A stretch of 64,000 nucleotides of DNA from Saccharomycopsis fibuligera x Saccharomycopsis cf. fibuligera (Eukaryota; Ascomycota; Saccharomycetes; Ascoideales; Saccharomycopsidaceae), in contig CP012817.1 in the NCBI GenBank assembly GCA_001936135.1, forward strand, positions 806,001-870,000, read 5' to 3'. The notes beneath the pieces were generated by a model. That model had not been told where the DNA came from and did not search any database. It saw only the letters and a list, made by a program, of their open reading frames with translations. A program made the translations under genes and the position numbers. Shown piece after piece: positions 1 through 9,132 of this stretch. Positions within the stretch are counted from its first letter, which is position 1. The number at the start of each line of letters is the position of its first letter.

Positions 1-445
1 TATTTATGACATATTTGGCTTTTTGATCAGGATCTCTTGATGCTCCACCTAAAAGACCTTCTAAACCACCAGCAGCGCCACCAGCAGCGCCAGCAGTAGC
101 ACCACCATCAGCACTATCTTCAGCGCCAACAATAATTTTGGTGCATCTTGCCACTTGCAATGGAGGTTCTTCAGTCATCCTTTGCTTGTCGGCCATCACA
201 TCCCACAAATGGGGAGGCGCAAGACCAGTGTCACTTTCCTTAATACCAATCTTTTCTTTCGTCTTTTGTTCAACATCTTTTATATCCTTTTCAATTTCTT
301 TGATATTGTCTGCATATGGAGCAGCACCATAGGCTTTCAACACTTGGATATCGCCCTCACTTAATGGCTTAATTTTGTCTTCTTTCTTTTCGGTCTCTTC
401 TTCGAGAGGAGCTTGATATTTTTCCCAATTTTCCTTTGGTGGCAT
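1..445 (-). CDS. RPT1: 26S proteasome regulatory ATPase Rpt1, N-terminal part
   Basis: This is the first 148 codons of a gene that runs off the left edge. The ATG at 445 opens [17 protein letters not shown], and the reading continues through [27 protein letters not shown] and [11 protein letters not shown] to KYVIN at the edge. These blocks closely match yeast Rpt1, one of six AAA+ ATPases in the base of the 19S regulatory particle, which unfolds ubiquitinated substrates and opens the 20S core. Only the N-terminal region is visible, so the ATPase domain cannot be checked. A Gly/Ala-rich linker at roughly residues 107-130 replaces the Asn/Ser/Asp-rich linker of S. cerevisiae. A PACE-like proteasome element lies about 95 bp upstream. 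The identity is near certain. Confidence 0.93.
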   Translation of the reverse strand, partial: MPPKENWEKYQAPLEEETEKKEDKIKPLSEGDIQVLKAYGAAPYADNIKEIEKDIKDVEQKTKEKIGIKESDTGLAPPHLWDVMADKQRMTEEPPLQVARCTKIIVGAEDSADGGATAGAAGGAAGGLEGLLGGASRDPDQKAKYVIN

Positions 446-781
446 TATAAAAGTTCTTAATATCTATAATATTGGGTTCAATGGGCAATGAGGATGAAGC
501 TATTACAATAGAAATGGCAAGCAATATCGACGTGGTTGGGAGGCAAATCAGGCATACTTTACTTTGTTTTCAATAGCTCAAAAATTAGCTGAAGCGCTGC
601 CAGTTTGCATTTTTCATCGCGCAACAAAGTGTTGCCCGGAAAATGAGTGTAAGGGCACATCATAAATGCTAAACGCAGCTGTATACTACCAAAATAACCA
701 CTATCTACAGTAATTACCACTACCAGTATCAATTATACTGAAGCTTTTTTATTATAAGCTATACTGTACTCTATGCAAAGA
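446..781. other. RPT1 promoter / DRS1 3' spacer
   Basis: This spacer lies between the RPT1 start and the DRS1 stop, both on the minus strand, so it must hold the DRS1 3' end and the RPT1 promoter. It contains one PACE-like site at 539-547. I see no RNA gene or supported ORF in it. Confidence 0.6.
539..547 (+). promoter_or_regulatory. PACE-like element (Rpn4 site) upstream of RPT1
   Basis: GGAGGCAAA differs from the PACE consensus GGTGGCAAA at one base. PACE is bound by Rpn4 and coordinates proteasome genes in yeasts. The site lies 94 bp upstream of the RPT1 ATG. Function is inferred from sequence and position only. Confidence 0.4.
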
Positions 782-2947
782 CTAATGCTTCTTACCACTT
801 TTCTTACCACCTTTCTTGGCTGCCGGCTTCACATCCTTCTTTTTTGAATCCTTTTTACTTTTCTTGAGCAACCCAGTATTGTAGCCCTCGCTCTGTTCCT
901 CAAGTCTCTTTCTCTTCTGTCTATTTACTTTCTTTGGGGCCTTAACAGCCGCAGCACTATCCATTGCACCACGGGAACCAGTTGGCTTTTGCTTCTTGTC
1001 CTTTTCACTTTCAAACCAAGTTCTTCTTGGTCTGGCCTTGATTTCGTCTTGATATTTCAACAAATTCTCGCCCTTTTTAAGCTCTCTTTCTGCTACTTCA
1101 AGCTCTTTCTTCTGTTTTTCCATCTCGGTAACATCTTTAATTTCTTCTTCTTTATTTTCAATCGTATTGTTTGTATCTTCGACTTTCTTCCAGTCAACAG
1201 TTCTACTGACGGCTTTCTTGGCTGGAACATCATTAATCATATTTTGCTTCTCCGCGAGACTCTTAAGCGCATCCTTCACAATCGTTCTATCAGCAGCACT
1301 TTCACCAACAAATGAAATAGATTTACCCTCTCTATTAGCTCTAGCAGTTCTTCCCACCCTGTGCAAGTAAATCTCATAAGACTTAGGCATGTCAAAATTG
1401 ATAACAAATTCAATCTTTGGAATATCCAAACCTCTAGCGGCCAAATCAGTACAAATCAAAATCGGCACACTCAAATTTTTAAAACTAGTTACACTCATCA
1501 ATCTCTGTTCTTGGGATAATGCTCCGTGTAATTCTCCAGCCTTCAAGCCCAATACTTGTAAAATAATTTTCAATTTATGTGCTGTTTCTTTTCTAGCAAC
1601 AAACACCACAATACGGTGCTGTTGTTTTGGGTCAATTTCACTCAAAATATTATAAAGCAATGCTGGTTTTTGTGCGTCCCTTTTACGTACTCTCACAAAC
1701 TCTTGTGTCAATCTGCTAGCAGCTTTATTGGGTGGATTTATCATGATTCTCACTGGTTTATTCAAGGATAATTGAATCAAACTTTTAATTCTGGAATTCA
1801 TCGTAGCAGAAAACAACAATGATTGTCTCTTTTTAGGTAATAATGATAAAATTTCAGTTAATTCTTTTTGAAAACCTTCTTCCAACATTCTATCAGCTTC
1901 ATCCATTACAAGCACTTCCACATTTTCAACATTAAAACTTGGTGAATTACGAATATGATCGATGAATCTACCTGGAGTAGCAATGACAATATCCGGCTTG
2001 CTTTTTAATTCTTGCTCCTGTTTTCTCAAATTCAACCCACCAACAGCCAAACCCATCGTAATATTACTAGCATATTTGGCCAATCTTTTAGTGACGTCAC
2101 TAACTTGAATAGACAATTCTCTTGTCGGCGTGAGCACCACAACTCTAGTCATATTAACTTTACTTGGCTTGTAAAGAAGTCTTTCAATAATCGGAATCAT
2201 ATAGGCAGCTGTCTTACCGGAACCAGTTTCTGCACCGGCAACGATATCTTTCCCAAGTAATGCAATAGGGATGGATTCCCTTTGAATCGGGGTAGGTTTG
2301 ATATAGTTGAGTTCAGCTAAACTTTTCAAGATAGGCCTGGATAGCTGCAAACTGGCAAATGATGTATCGATCTTGTCAGCATCGTTACTGCTGGTAGCAT
2401 TGGCAACTCTTGAAGCTTCAAAAAATTCAGCGATGGCCTCTGCACTGTCTTCTTCTTCATCCGGGTTTTTCAGTTTTGCTTTACTCATTTTTTGTAAATC
2501 GTTATCTTGGGAATCATTGCCCTCTTCATTGTCATTGTCATCAACATTGTCATCGTCATCGTCATCGTCATCGTCATCTTCATTGTCATTGTCATCATCA
2601 TCGCTATCGTCATCGCTTTCCTCCTCAGCAGCATTCTTTTCATCCTGATCACCCTGATCTAAGAGATTCCAATCGACATCCGCAGAACGGTTTTCATCTT
2701 CCAAGTCAAAAGTAAATCCTTTATTCAAAGCGGCAGCTTCGTCATCTTCGTCATCGGCCTTAGCTTTCTTAATAACTTTCTTCTTTTTTCCAACTTTCTC
2801 TGCTTCCACCTTTTTATTGGCTTTCAGTTCTTTTTCATCTTCAGATGAGCTTTCTTTTTCTGGTACTTGTGGTGGTGAGATTTCATCGTCGGAATCAAAA
2901 TCAGGGACTTCAAGAGTGTCCAAATTGACCTGGTACTTCTTGGCCAT
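782..2947 (-). CDS. DRS1: DEAD-box ATP-dependent RNA helicase Drs1
   Basis: The 721-residue protein is a nucleolar DEAD-box helicase that remodels pre-rRNA during 60S subunit assembly. The acidic, Lys-rich N-terminal third has poly-Asp runs at about residues 110-140. The core follows: Q motif ([14 protein letters not shown]), motif [11 protein letters not shown] near residue 240, [13 protein letters not shown] ([13 protein letters not shown]) near 345, SAT ([14 protein letters not shown]), [15 protein letters not shown] and [15 protein letters not shown]. The HRVGRTAR context and the Lys-rich basic tail match Drs1 rather than other helicases. Length is close to the S. cerevisiae protein (about 750). 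The ATG is at 2947. It diverges from SYS1 and lies head-to-tail with RPT1. An RRPE-like site upstream fits a ribosome-biogenesis gene. Confidence 0.93.
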   Translation of the reverse strand: MAKKYQVNLDTLEVPDFDSDDEISPPQVPEKESSSEDEKELKANKKVEAEKVGKKKKVIKKAKADDEDDEAAALNKGFTFDLEDENRSADVDWNLLDQGDQDEKNAAEEESDDDSDDDDNDNEDDDDDDDDDDNVDDNDNEEGNDSQDNDLQKMSKAKLKNPDEEEDSAEAIAEFFEASRVANATSSNDADKIDTSFASLQLSRPILKSLAELNYIKPTPIQRESIPIALLGKDIVAGAETGSGKTAAYMIPIIERLLYKPSKVNMTRVVVLTPTRELSIQVSDVTKRLAKYASNITMGLAVGGLNLRKQEQELKSKPDIVIATPGRFIDHIRNSPSFNVENVEVLVMDEADRMLEEGFQKELTEILSLLPKKRQSLLFSATMNSRIKSLIQLSLNKPVRIMINPPNKAASRLTQEFVRVRKRDAQKPALLYNILSEIDPKQQHRIVVFVARKETAHKLKIILQVLGLKAGELHGALSQEQRLMSVTSFKNLSVPILICTDLAARGLDIPKIEFVINFDMPKSYEIYLHRVGRTARANREGKSISFVGESAADRTIVKDALKSLAEKQNMINDVPAKKAVSRTVDWKKVEDTNNTIENKEEEIKDVTEMEKQKKELEVAERELKKGENLLKYQDEIKARPRRTWFESEKDKKQKPTGSRGAMDSAAAVKAPKKVNRQKRKRLEEQSEGYNTGLLKKSKKDSKKKDVKPAAKKGGKKSGKKH

Positions 2948-3781
2948 TTTATATAGAGATAAACACTAGAAATATAGTGCCTTTGGGACTTGGGAATTGC
3001 CTATGTGTTTAATCAAACCTCTAGGTATCCTATTTATTGAAAATACGGGTCAATGATGGATGTTTCCTAATACAGGATACTGCTCTCTTCTACACTCTAT
3101 ACACATTTTGCGGTCTTCTGCAAGAGCTGAAATAAAAATTTTTTTTTTCTGTCCTGTCTGCAGAGCATCGCGCAGGGTAATTATGAAAGCCGGCGTTTTT
3201 CATAGTTAATGAAGCACAGTGCTGAAAGTGCTCGATCATGGTTAGATTTGATCTGGGAAAAGAAAACCACAGTAAGACTAGCCCCGTTTGTGGTGGTGGC
3301 ACCGCTGTTTACTCATTTAGTTGTAGATTCTCATAGATGCAACTCATGCACATTATCTTGAACTTTGGATTTTGCTGATAGATTATCATCTTGAAACGAC
3401 ATTCATTTTGAAGAAGTTCAGTCTTTGGCACAGTGCATTCAAGGAAATTGGAAGCAGCTAAAAGAACAGATTACACGCGGACATCCATAATTTACATTAT
3501 AATAATACTTCGTTTATTGGCCAAGGAGATTAAAAAGATTTTCATTGAAACTCACCACTGTTTCAATATTATATCACTTCAATCAATATTATCTGCTGTC
3601 TTTAACAACAGTATTATAATTTAGCTAATCAATTGAAAAGCATATATACTCAAATCTAAACAGGCATTCTTCACGGCATTAGTTCGAATCACCGAAGCCT
3701 TACACATCCCTGGTACTGTCAATATCACATTTATATTTCCGTTACATCACAATACACTATTTTAAGAGATAACATGCCAAA
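2948..3781. other. Divergent DRS1/SYS1 promoter region
   Basis: This is an 830 bp spacer between the DRS1 and SYS1 starts. It contains an RRPE-like A5T5 element at 3134-3143. The open frames inside are short, lack recognisable domains and are not supported as genes. Confidence 0.6.
3134..3143. promoter_or_regulatory. RRPE-like element upstream of DRS1
   Basis: AAAAATTTTT matches the core of the RRPE element found upstream of yeast ribosome-biogenesis genes. It lies about 190 bp upstream of the DRS1 ATG. An AT-rich palindrome like this also occurs by chance, so support is moderate at best. Confidence 0.35.
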
Positions 3782-3785
3782 ATGA
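3774..3785 (+). other. Three-codon uORF overlapping the SYS1 start
   Basis: ATG CCA AAA TGA ends in a stop that overlaps the SYS1 initiation codon (ATGA at 3782-3785). A ribosome using this ATG would translate only Met-Pro-Lys and stop on top of the real start. Whether the transcript begins upstream of 3774 cannot be seen here. Confidence 0.45.
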
Positions 3786-4369
3786 GTGGCTATATGAAAC
3801 TATCAACTAACGTGATGAATCTGGATCTTTTTAAAGATACCCTTTCGCCGTCACGTATATTCGCCCAAATTGTGCTTTTGCAATGCACTTACTATATCAT
3901 TGCCACTTTGATTTTTTCCTTCATGGCATCATTATTTGGCTACTCATTCACATTTGCTTGGGTTTTTAGCTGGAAGTTAGTGGACATCTCTAATTCTTTG
4001 GGTCTTGTGTTATTTTTCCTTTGGCTTTTAGACACGTTGCTTTGTGTGTTGTTTATGACTTTTATTGTTGGAAGATCAAAACTCGCATGGGATTTTGCTT
4101 TGACTATTCATATGATTAATTTGTTTGTGGTGTGGTTGTATTCTAAAGAGTTTCCTAAAAGTTTTTGGTGGTGGGTGTTACAAGTAGTGAGCTCGTTGAT
4201 TCTTGTTAGTTTGGGCACTTATACTACCAGGTGGAGAGAACTAAGAACAACATTTTTTGATGGGTTGGTGGATGCTGAGATGGGCAGTAGTGGCAGTGGT
4301 GGCAGTGGTGGTAGTGGTAACAATAATACAGACGGTATTGAGTTGCAGAATGTTGGTGGTCAGCATTAA
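3782..4369 (+). CDS. SYS1: Golgi integral membrane protein Sys1
   Basis: The 195-residue protein has four membrane segments at about residues 28-52, 72-96, 102-120 and 128-147. It shares the family signatures LSPSRIFAQIVLLQ, FIVGRSKLAWDFALTIH and TTRWRELRTTFFDGLVD with S. cerevisiae Sys1. Sys1 sits in the late Golgi and recruits acetylated Arl3, which in turn recruits Arl1 and golgins. The cytosolic tail ends in a Gly/Ser run plus an Asn/Asp-rich stretch. The ATG at 3782 is chosen because translation from it gives the conserved N-terminus. A three-codon uORF overlaps this start. A T13/A24 homopolymer pair lies just after the stop. Confidence 0.92.
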   Translation: MSGYMKLSTNVMNLDLFKDTLSPSRIFAQIVLLQCTYYIIATLIFSFMASLFGYSFTFAWVFSWKLVDISNSLGLVLFFLWLLDTLLCVLFMTFIVGRSKLAWDFALTIHMINLFVVWLYSKEFPKSFWWWVLQVVSSLILVSLGTYTTRWRELRTTFFDGLVDAEMGSSGSGGSGGSGNNNTDGIELQNVGGQH

Positions 4370-4391
4370 CAGGTATCAATTATGAAAAACA

Positions 4392-4428
<37 letters not shown>
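4392..4428. repeat. T13-A24 inverted homopolymer after SYS1
   Basis: Thirteen T are followed directly by 24 A, beginning 23 bp after the SYS1 stop codon. The block is self-complementary and could act in transcript 3' end formation or as a nucleosome-poor element. Only the composition is seen. Confidence 0.8.
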
Positions 4429-4700
4429 GATGACGAAGTTTGACGTGATTCCTTTGTAACGCGATAGAGTTTTTTTTATAGTTCTATCTTTTGTTCTATT
4501 TTATTTATTTTCTGTTTATTTGGCTAGTTATTTTGTTTCACTGTTGTCTTTAATTTTCTTTTTTGTCATTCTTATTTTTTATCATTATCGTGTGTACCAT
4601 AGATTTCTGTTGTTAAATTATCGAAATAAAAACTGTAACGAAAGTTACAAATTAAAAATTAAAAATTAAAAATTACAAATGAGTCCTGTAAATAACAGTT

Positions 4701-4708
4701 TATAAAAG
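4701..4708 (+). promoter_or_regulatory. TATA box-like sequence
   Basis: TATAAAAG lies about 80 bp upstream of the ATG of the small ORF at 4790. It is a good TATA match, but AT-rich spacers produce such sites by chance. Confidence 0.3.
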
Positions 4709-4789
4709 TACATACTATTTTAGGAAATCTATTAATGCGGATGCCGCGGTCGAAAACGTCGACTTAATGCTCTTTAGTGACGTCCCTCG

Positions 4790-5071
4790 ATGTACCAGGC
4801 TATAAAAACGGCACTTCTAGTACTTTTATTACTTTTGCAAAAAGCAAGTAGTGGTAAAACTCTAAAGGCAAAAATAACGATCGTAAAACAAAGTATTGGG
4901 ATGTGCTGCGCGCTTTTAGCAAGCAATTGCCCGGTATCAACTCAAATGAATAGTATTATAAATGTAAGGAATACAAGTTTTCTAATAAATTCATTTCATG
5001 ATATTGAGTCTGAGGATGTAATATCAAATGTATACTATAGTTTTAAATCATATTGCAATGAACCACGGTAA
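4790..5071 (+). CDS. Doubtful small ORF, possible secreted peptide
   Basis: This is a 93-codon ATG frame. It begins with a Lys-containing n-region and a Leu-rich core (residues 7-17) that looks like a signal peptide, and the remainder has four cysteines (two adjacent). None of the Leu codons in the core is CTG, so the hydrophobic stretch survives CTG=Ser decoding. A TATAAAAG lies 80 bp upstream. I recognise no family, and a frame of this length can arise by chance in an AT-rich spacer. It is listed as a candidate only. Confidence 0.25.
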   Translation: MYQAIKTALLVLLLLLQKASSGKTLKAKITIVKQSIGMCCALLASNCPVSTQMNSIINVRNTSFLINSFHDIESEDVISNVYYSFKSYCNEPR

Positions 5072-5903
5072 AATTTCCGCGAAAGTGGTCGTATATAAAA
5101 TAAGATTATTAAAAGCTTCTAATGAAATTTAAGTAGTGGCAGCAGCTGCAACATATTGCTATACAATAATATACGGCACCTGCAGCTAAAAGGAACAAAC
5201 TATTGAGCAACCGAGTATTCAGACTTGCGGACTTTTAAGCAGAAATGACAACCGCCGTACGTATCTTTAGTTTCAGAAACAGAAGTAATAAAGCAATAGC
5301 TTTAGTTGGTAATATTTATAGCTGCCAAGAAGTCAAGTTATTGACGTACATTTGAATAGTTGATTTATGGTTTCTAACTTTTGCAAAATGGTGACGGAAA
5401 CGTTTCCTTCCTTCAAGTCATGACTAAGATGCTAAAGTTTGGATGATGGCCTGATATTCGTATACTGACAGTAGCAATTCTGAATGAAGTCAATATACTG
5501 GCTCGATCGTGCCAGCTCGTCAACTAGCTACCAGTCGCCATCACCCTTTCCTTGATATCACCGCCACCGCGTTGTAACTGGGTCGATGATGGATCCAATG
5601 ATTCGTCATCAGCGAAGAGGCGAAGATCGTCGATTGTCGTCACACACGCACCCTGATGCAGTCCCCGCAGCCTGCAGCAGCAACTCACGCGTTGCAAGTT
5701 TATACACTTTTGCAATATTTTATATTATATCACCATCAACACCATGCTATATAGCACACAGACTTCGCTACTGTCATTCTTTGCTATTCCTATTCTCTTA
5801 CCTTTTCTACCTCTTTTTCACTTGCCTGCTATACCAAATCTTGCCAAATTGACAGTTATTCTCCCGAAGCTAAACGCAAAACATTGTTTCGACATCTTCG
5901 AGC

Positions 5904-7136
5904 ATGTCTCAATTATCGGCCATTTCACACGACATGTCCAACAGCCACAACAACAGACCTTCAGTAGGTTCAAGGCTGGCTCGCTGGAGCATGCCAGACT
6001 GCTCTTCTTCCTCCGTTGCTAGTCTTGGTTTGTCCGAGGATGACAATGTCATTTCGGGGACAGGCTTTCAGAATACCAGTGCTACTAGAAACACTACAAG
6101 CAATCAAAATCATCATAATAGACACACAACTGCCACTAAGAATAATTGCAATAACAATAGTGATTTACCACAATATTCCTCCGCACGACCACTGTTACTG
6201 TTACTGCAGCTGCAGCTGCTGTTGTTGCCACTGTCAGCTCATCATTCCTCCAGCTCATTGCTCTTTTTCAGACAACCAGACAGCAACAACATCAACGACA
6301 ACAACATCACAACAAACAATAATTCAAGTACAAGTATGGTGAGTAGTCCTTCCAGCAGCACCAGTAATGCTATTATCAATGACTCAGCCTTAAACTCTTC
6401 ATCAGCTACATCGTCTCAAGCCTTTGCCAACTTCGGCAGCAACGACCAAGACAGCACTAACACCAGCCACTCTGAGACCAGCACTGGTGGCGCTACGGCC
6501 GCCGTGCCTGGCATCACCACATCACCTACTGCTACCGGCACCACGCATGTGGGCCATCACCATGGCAACAACAATGCTTCTGCATTCAATACGTCACCTA
6601 CACCCGATGCTTCCAATATTTCAAACAAATCCAATACCTCCACTAGTTCCACTAGTTCCAATACTTCAAACGTATCAAATATCAGATCCGCTTTAGAAAG
6701 TAACAACAATGATAGCCCATTAAAATTACTCGAACATTACATGGATTACATGTCTCGTGCACAACCTCAGATTCAAACATATCCGACCCAGACCTTTAGC
6801 ACCGGCAGCCTTGATGGTGATGATGGAAATACTAATAATACCGACGATGATTCTATTTCAAATAATGCAAATAATAGTAGGACGAGTGGCTATTATGGTG
6901 CTGATTGTACAAACGGTAGTGCCAACATAGACTATGGTAATTTTGTGAACTATGGTAGCAGCCGTCCATCAGCTTATGATGGTACTGATGGATCACGATA
7001 CAATTATTATAGACTCCGACCAATTGCTAGCCCAGTGCATGGTGGTGGGACTCCAACTGATGCTGAAAATATGAGACGATGGCGCCGATTTCTTAATACA
7101 GCGAATGTTAATGAGTTAAGCGAGGATTCCAAATAA
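5904..7136 (+). CDS. Ser/Asn/Thr-rich protein of unknown function
   Basis: The frame encodes 410 residues, most of it Ser/Asn/Thr/His-rich low complexity, with a more ordinary C-terminal third (KLLEHYMDYMSRAQPQIQT near residue 280, then YNYYRLRPIASP and RRWRRFLNTANVNELSED at the end). I do not recognise a family. An apparent Leu-rich block at residues 97-110 is encoded by seven CTG codons among 11 Leu-looking positions. Read as Ser it becomes an ordinary Ser/Gln-rich stretch, so it should not be called a membrane segment. The ATG at 5904 is the first in this frame. A 92-codon ORF starting at 5744 overlaps out of frame. Such proteins are often transcription or signalling regulators, but nothing here shows that. 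Confidence 0.55.
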   Translation: MSQLSAISHDMSNSHNNRPSVGSRLARWSMPDCSSSSVASLGLSEDDNVISGTGFQNTSATRNTTSNQNHHNRHTTATKNNCNNNSDLPQYSSARPLLLLLQLQLLLLPLSAHHSSSSLLFFRQPDSNNINDNNITTNNNSSTSMVSSPSSSTSNAIINDSALNSSSATSSQAFANFGSNDQDSTNTSHSETSTGGATAAVPGITTSPTATGTTHVGHHHGNNNASAFNTSPTPDASNISNKSNTSTSSTSSNTSNVSNIRSALESNNNDSPLKLLEHYMDYMSRAQPQIQTYPTQTFSTGSLDGDDGNTNNTDDDSISNNANNSRTSGYYGADCTNGSANIDYGNFVNYGSSRPSAYDGTDGSRYNYYRLRPIASPVHGGGTPTDAENMRRWRRFLNTANVNELSEDSK

Positions 7137-8466
7137 AAGGAGATTGCATCGACAGGATTTTCTGTCAATGAGATATCTTCAATAATAAGGGAACCTCAAA
7201 TCACTAAATACTTAAGATGATCTGATTGAACTCTATTTCCACAATAGTTGCCAAATTTCGAAAAAAATTTCGAAACCAGCTTTCAGAACTTATTGAAAGA
7301 AAAACTAAAATAATAAAAATAAAAATAAAACTAGAAATTTAAAAAAATAGAAAATTTTAATTTTTTTTAACAAAACAACCTGTTCCTAATGACCCTAATG
7401 ACCAATTTTCATGATCTAATGATTTTTTTTTCCCCATACAGATGACTACGAAATTTACAAAATTTCGAACATTCTGATATGAATATACTTTCATAAAGTT
7501 TATAGACTTTACTTTCTTTATACATTTAATAAATAAATAAAAGTGCGTTTATGCAAGTCTATATTCACTCATAATATTTTATCTACTCCATGATATCTTA
7601 TCTGGCTCATGATGCTTTCACTTTTCCCGGAAAATGATTTGAGTAAGCATTCTGAATGTTGTGTTGTACGCTACGGAATCTTTCAAAAAGACTAAAAAAC
7701 CAAAAGACTAAAATACCAAAAGATTGAAAGATACCACAGTTAGCCAGCCCATGAATGTCTAATTTTCTCAAAACGCCATGGTGTAAAGACTTTTTTCATA
7801 TTTTCTCAATTTTATAGCAGGCAGTGGCATTGGTCGTATAGTAATTGCTCATTTTTCCTTTTTTACTTGCGTACCTTACATAATCAAAACTAGATGAAAA
7901 CATGTATTATGTCAATCTGCAACATGCAACATTCAGCTGATTAGCTATATATAGAATACCGAGGTAGTTTAGTGTATATATAGGCTCAATTTTTGAGGTG
8001 CAATTGTCATTTACCCAAATTTATAATAAGAGTTGTATATTGACAATAATCATACTATACAAAATAACTAATCTCACTTGGGAGATATATCTGCACAACA
8101 CTGCACTTGTTAAGGCTTAGTTTATGGATTTTAGACACAAAAGTAGATTAAGATGTTGTAAGAAATTGCAGGAGGTCGTGATGTACTAACGTCTAAGTGA
8201 ATAAACCAACTAGAAGAAAGCGAGCTTCAAAAATACAGACAATTGGTTCGAAAAAGCATTCTGAAGTGATAGCACAAGCAACTTATATAGTTGAGTTTCT
8301 GTATAATCGTGAGTAATTTGAACTTTTCTGTTGATGAAATTTATAAAGAGAGGGAAGAAAAAAGTTTTATAGTATGAAGAGGTTATAATATAAGGTGTAC
8401 CAGCAATAGCGGGTATATGGTATGAAATACTGATATCGAAATTTATTGAGGCTATTCAACAGTAGC

Positions 8467-8505
<39 letters not shown>

Positions 8506-9132
8506 AGAGCATACAAAAATAAGATTTAATTTGAATAAAAACAAAGTAAAGCAACATTAAAATTGTGTGCACTGAAAATTGAAAATTAAAAGTCGGATAT
8601 TAGTTCAATAAAAAGTTGGATGAAAGTTTGAATATTATAAGAAATACAACCTTAGAAGAAAAGAGAAAATAACAGATAGATAGATAGATAAACAAAATTA
8701 TGCAATGCAAAAAATCAAAATTAAGATAAGAAAAGGGCAAACAGATAAACAAAACGAACAAAATTAACAAATCTGAAGAAATATGCAGAGAGGGTAAGAA
8801 AGAAATAAGTGAATGAATAAAGAAGTAGCTTAAAACAAAGCATAAAAACAGATTCAACATAGTATTGGTAGATCAAACAACATATTGAGAGGCCGTCAAT
8901 TGGATTTCTTGATTCAATTGTGCTTTTCATCTGGAATGCTCAGCAAAACATTCTTTGTCTAGTGTTTATACAAACAACAATCACCTCAATAAGCTTACAC
9001 ATTGTCAGTGACCTTCACCTGATTTCAACAATCTGTCAAGCCATCAAAAATTCTGCAAAAACTCGCACTTTTCCATTGATTTGCAGCGTACTTGAACTTG
9101 AACCCAAAAGCATTACACCTAACAACAAGATC
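7137..9132. other. 2 kb gene-poor spacer
   Basis: This AT-rich region lies between the convergent ends of the 5.9 kb gene and the Rab4 gene. It contains an A31 tract at 8472-8502 and scattered AT-rich simple repeats. Frames inside are short and without domains. A possible tiny spliced ORF near 8124-8320 was considered and rejected. I recognise no RNA gene. Confidence 0.5.
8472..8502. repeat. Poly(A) tract of 31
   Basis: Thirty-one consecutive A on the plus strand, so T31 in the sense of the minus-strand Rab4 gene whose stop is 630 bp away. It is one of seven tracts of 30 or more in the window. Confidence 0.9.

Larger units (their letters stand above)
4370..5903. other. Spacer between SYS1 and the 5.9 kb gene
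   Basis: The region starts with T13/A24 at 4392-4428, then a period-7 ATTAAAA repeat at about 4651-4672, a TATAAAAG box and a doubtful 93-codon ORF (4790-5071). The rest, 5072-5903, should be promoter for the gene at 5904. It contains an out-of-frame ATG ORF (5744-6022) that overlaps that gene. Confidence 0.5.

Noticed and set aside
2521-2640. Repeated TCATCG triplets read on plus as a Ser/His repeat gene
   Set aside because: This is the antisense of the poly-Asp/Glu run in DRS1.
3671-3712. TTCGAATC motif upstream of SYS1 as a tRNA B box
   Set aside because: No T stem, anticodon arm or acceptor can be folded around it on either strand.
5744-6022. 92-codon frame overlapping the start of the 5.9 kb gene
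   Set aside because: No recognisable domain. It could be a translated uORF, but nothing supports a separate protein.
8124-8320. Tiny spliced gene: ATG at 8124, GTAAGA, TACTAAC at 8184, in-frame exon to TAA near 8313
   Set aside because: The intron would be only about 40 nt with eight bases from branch point to 3' site, and the product about 50 residues without known similarity. TACTAAC occurs by chance several times in a window of this size.
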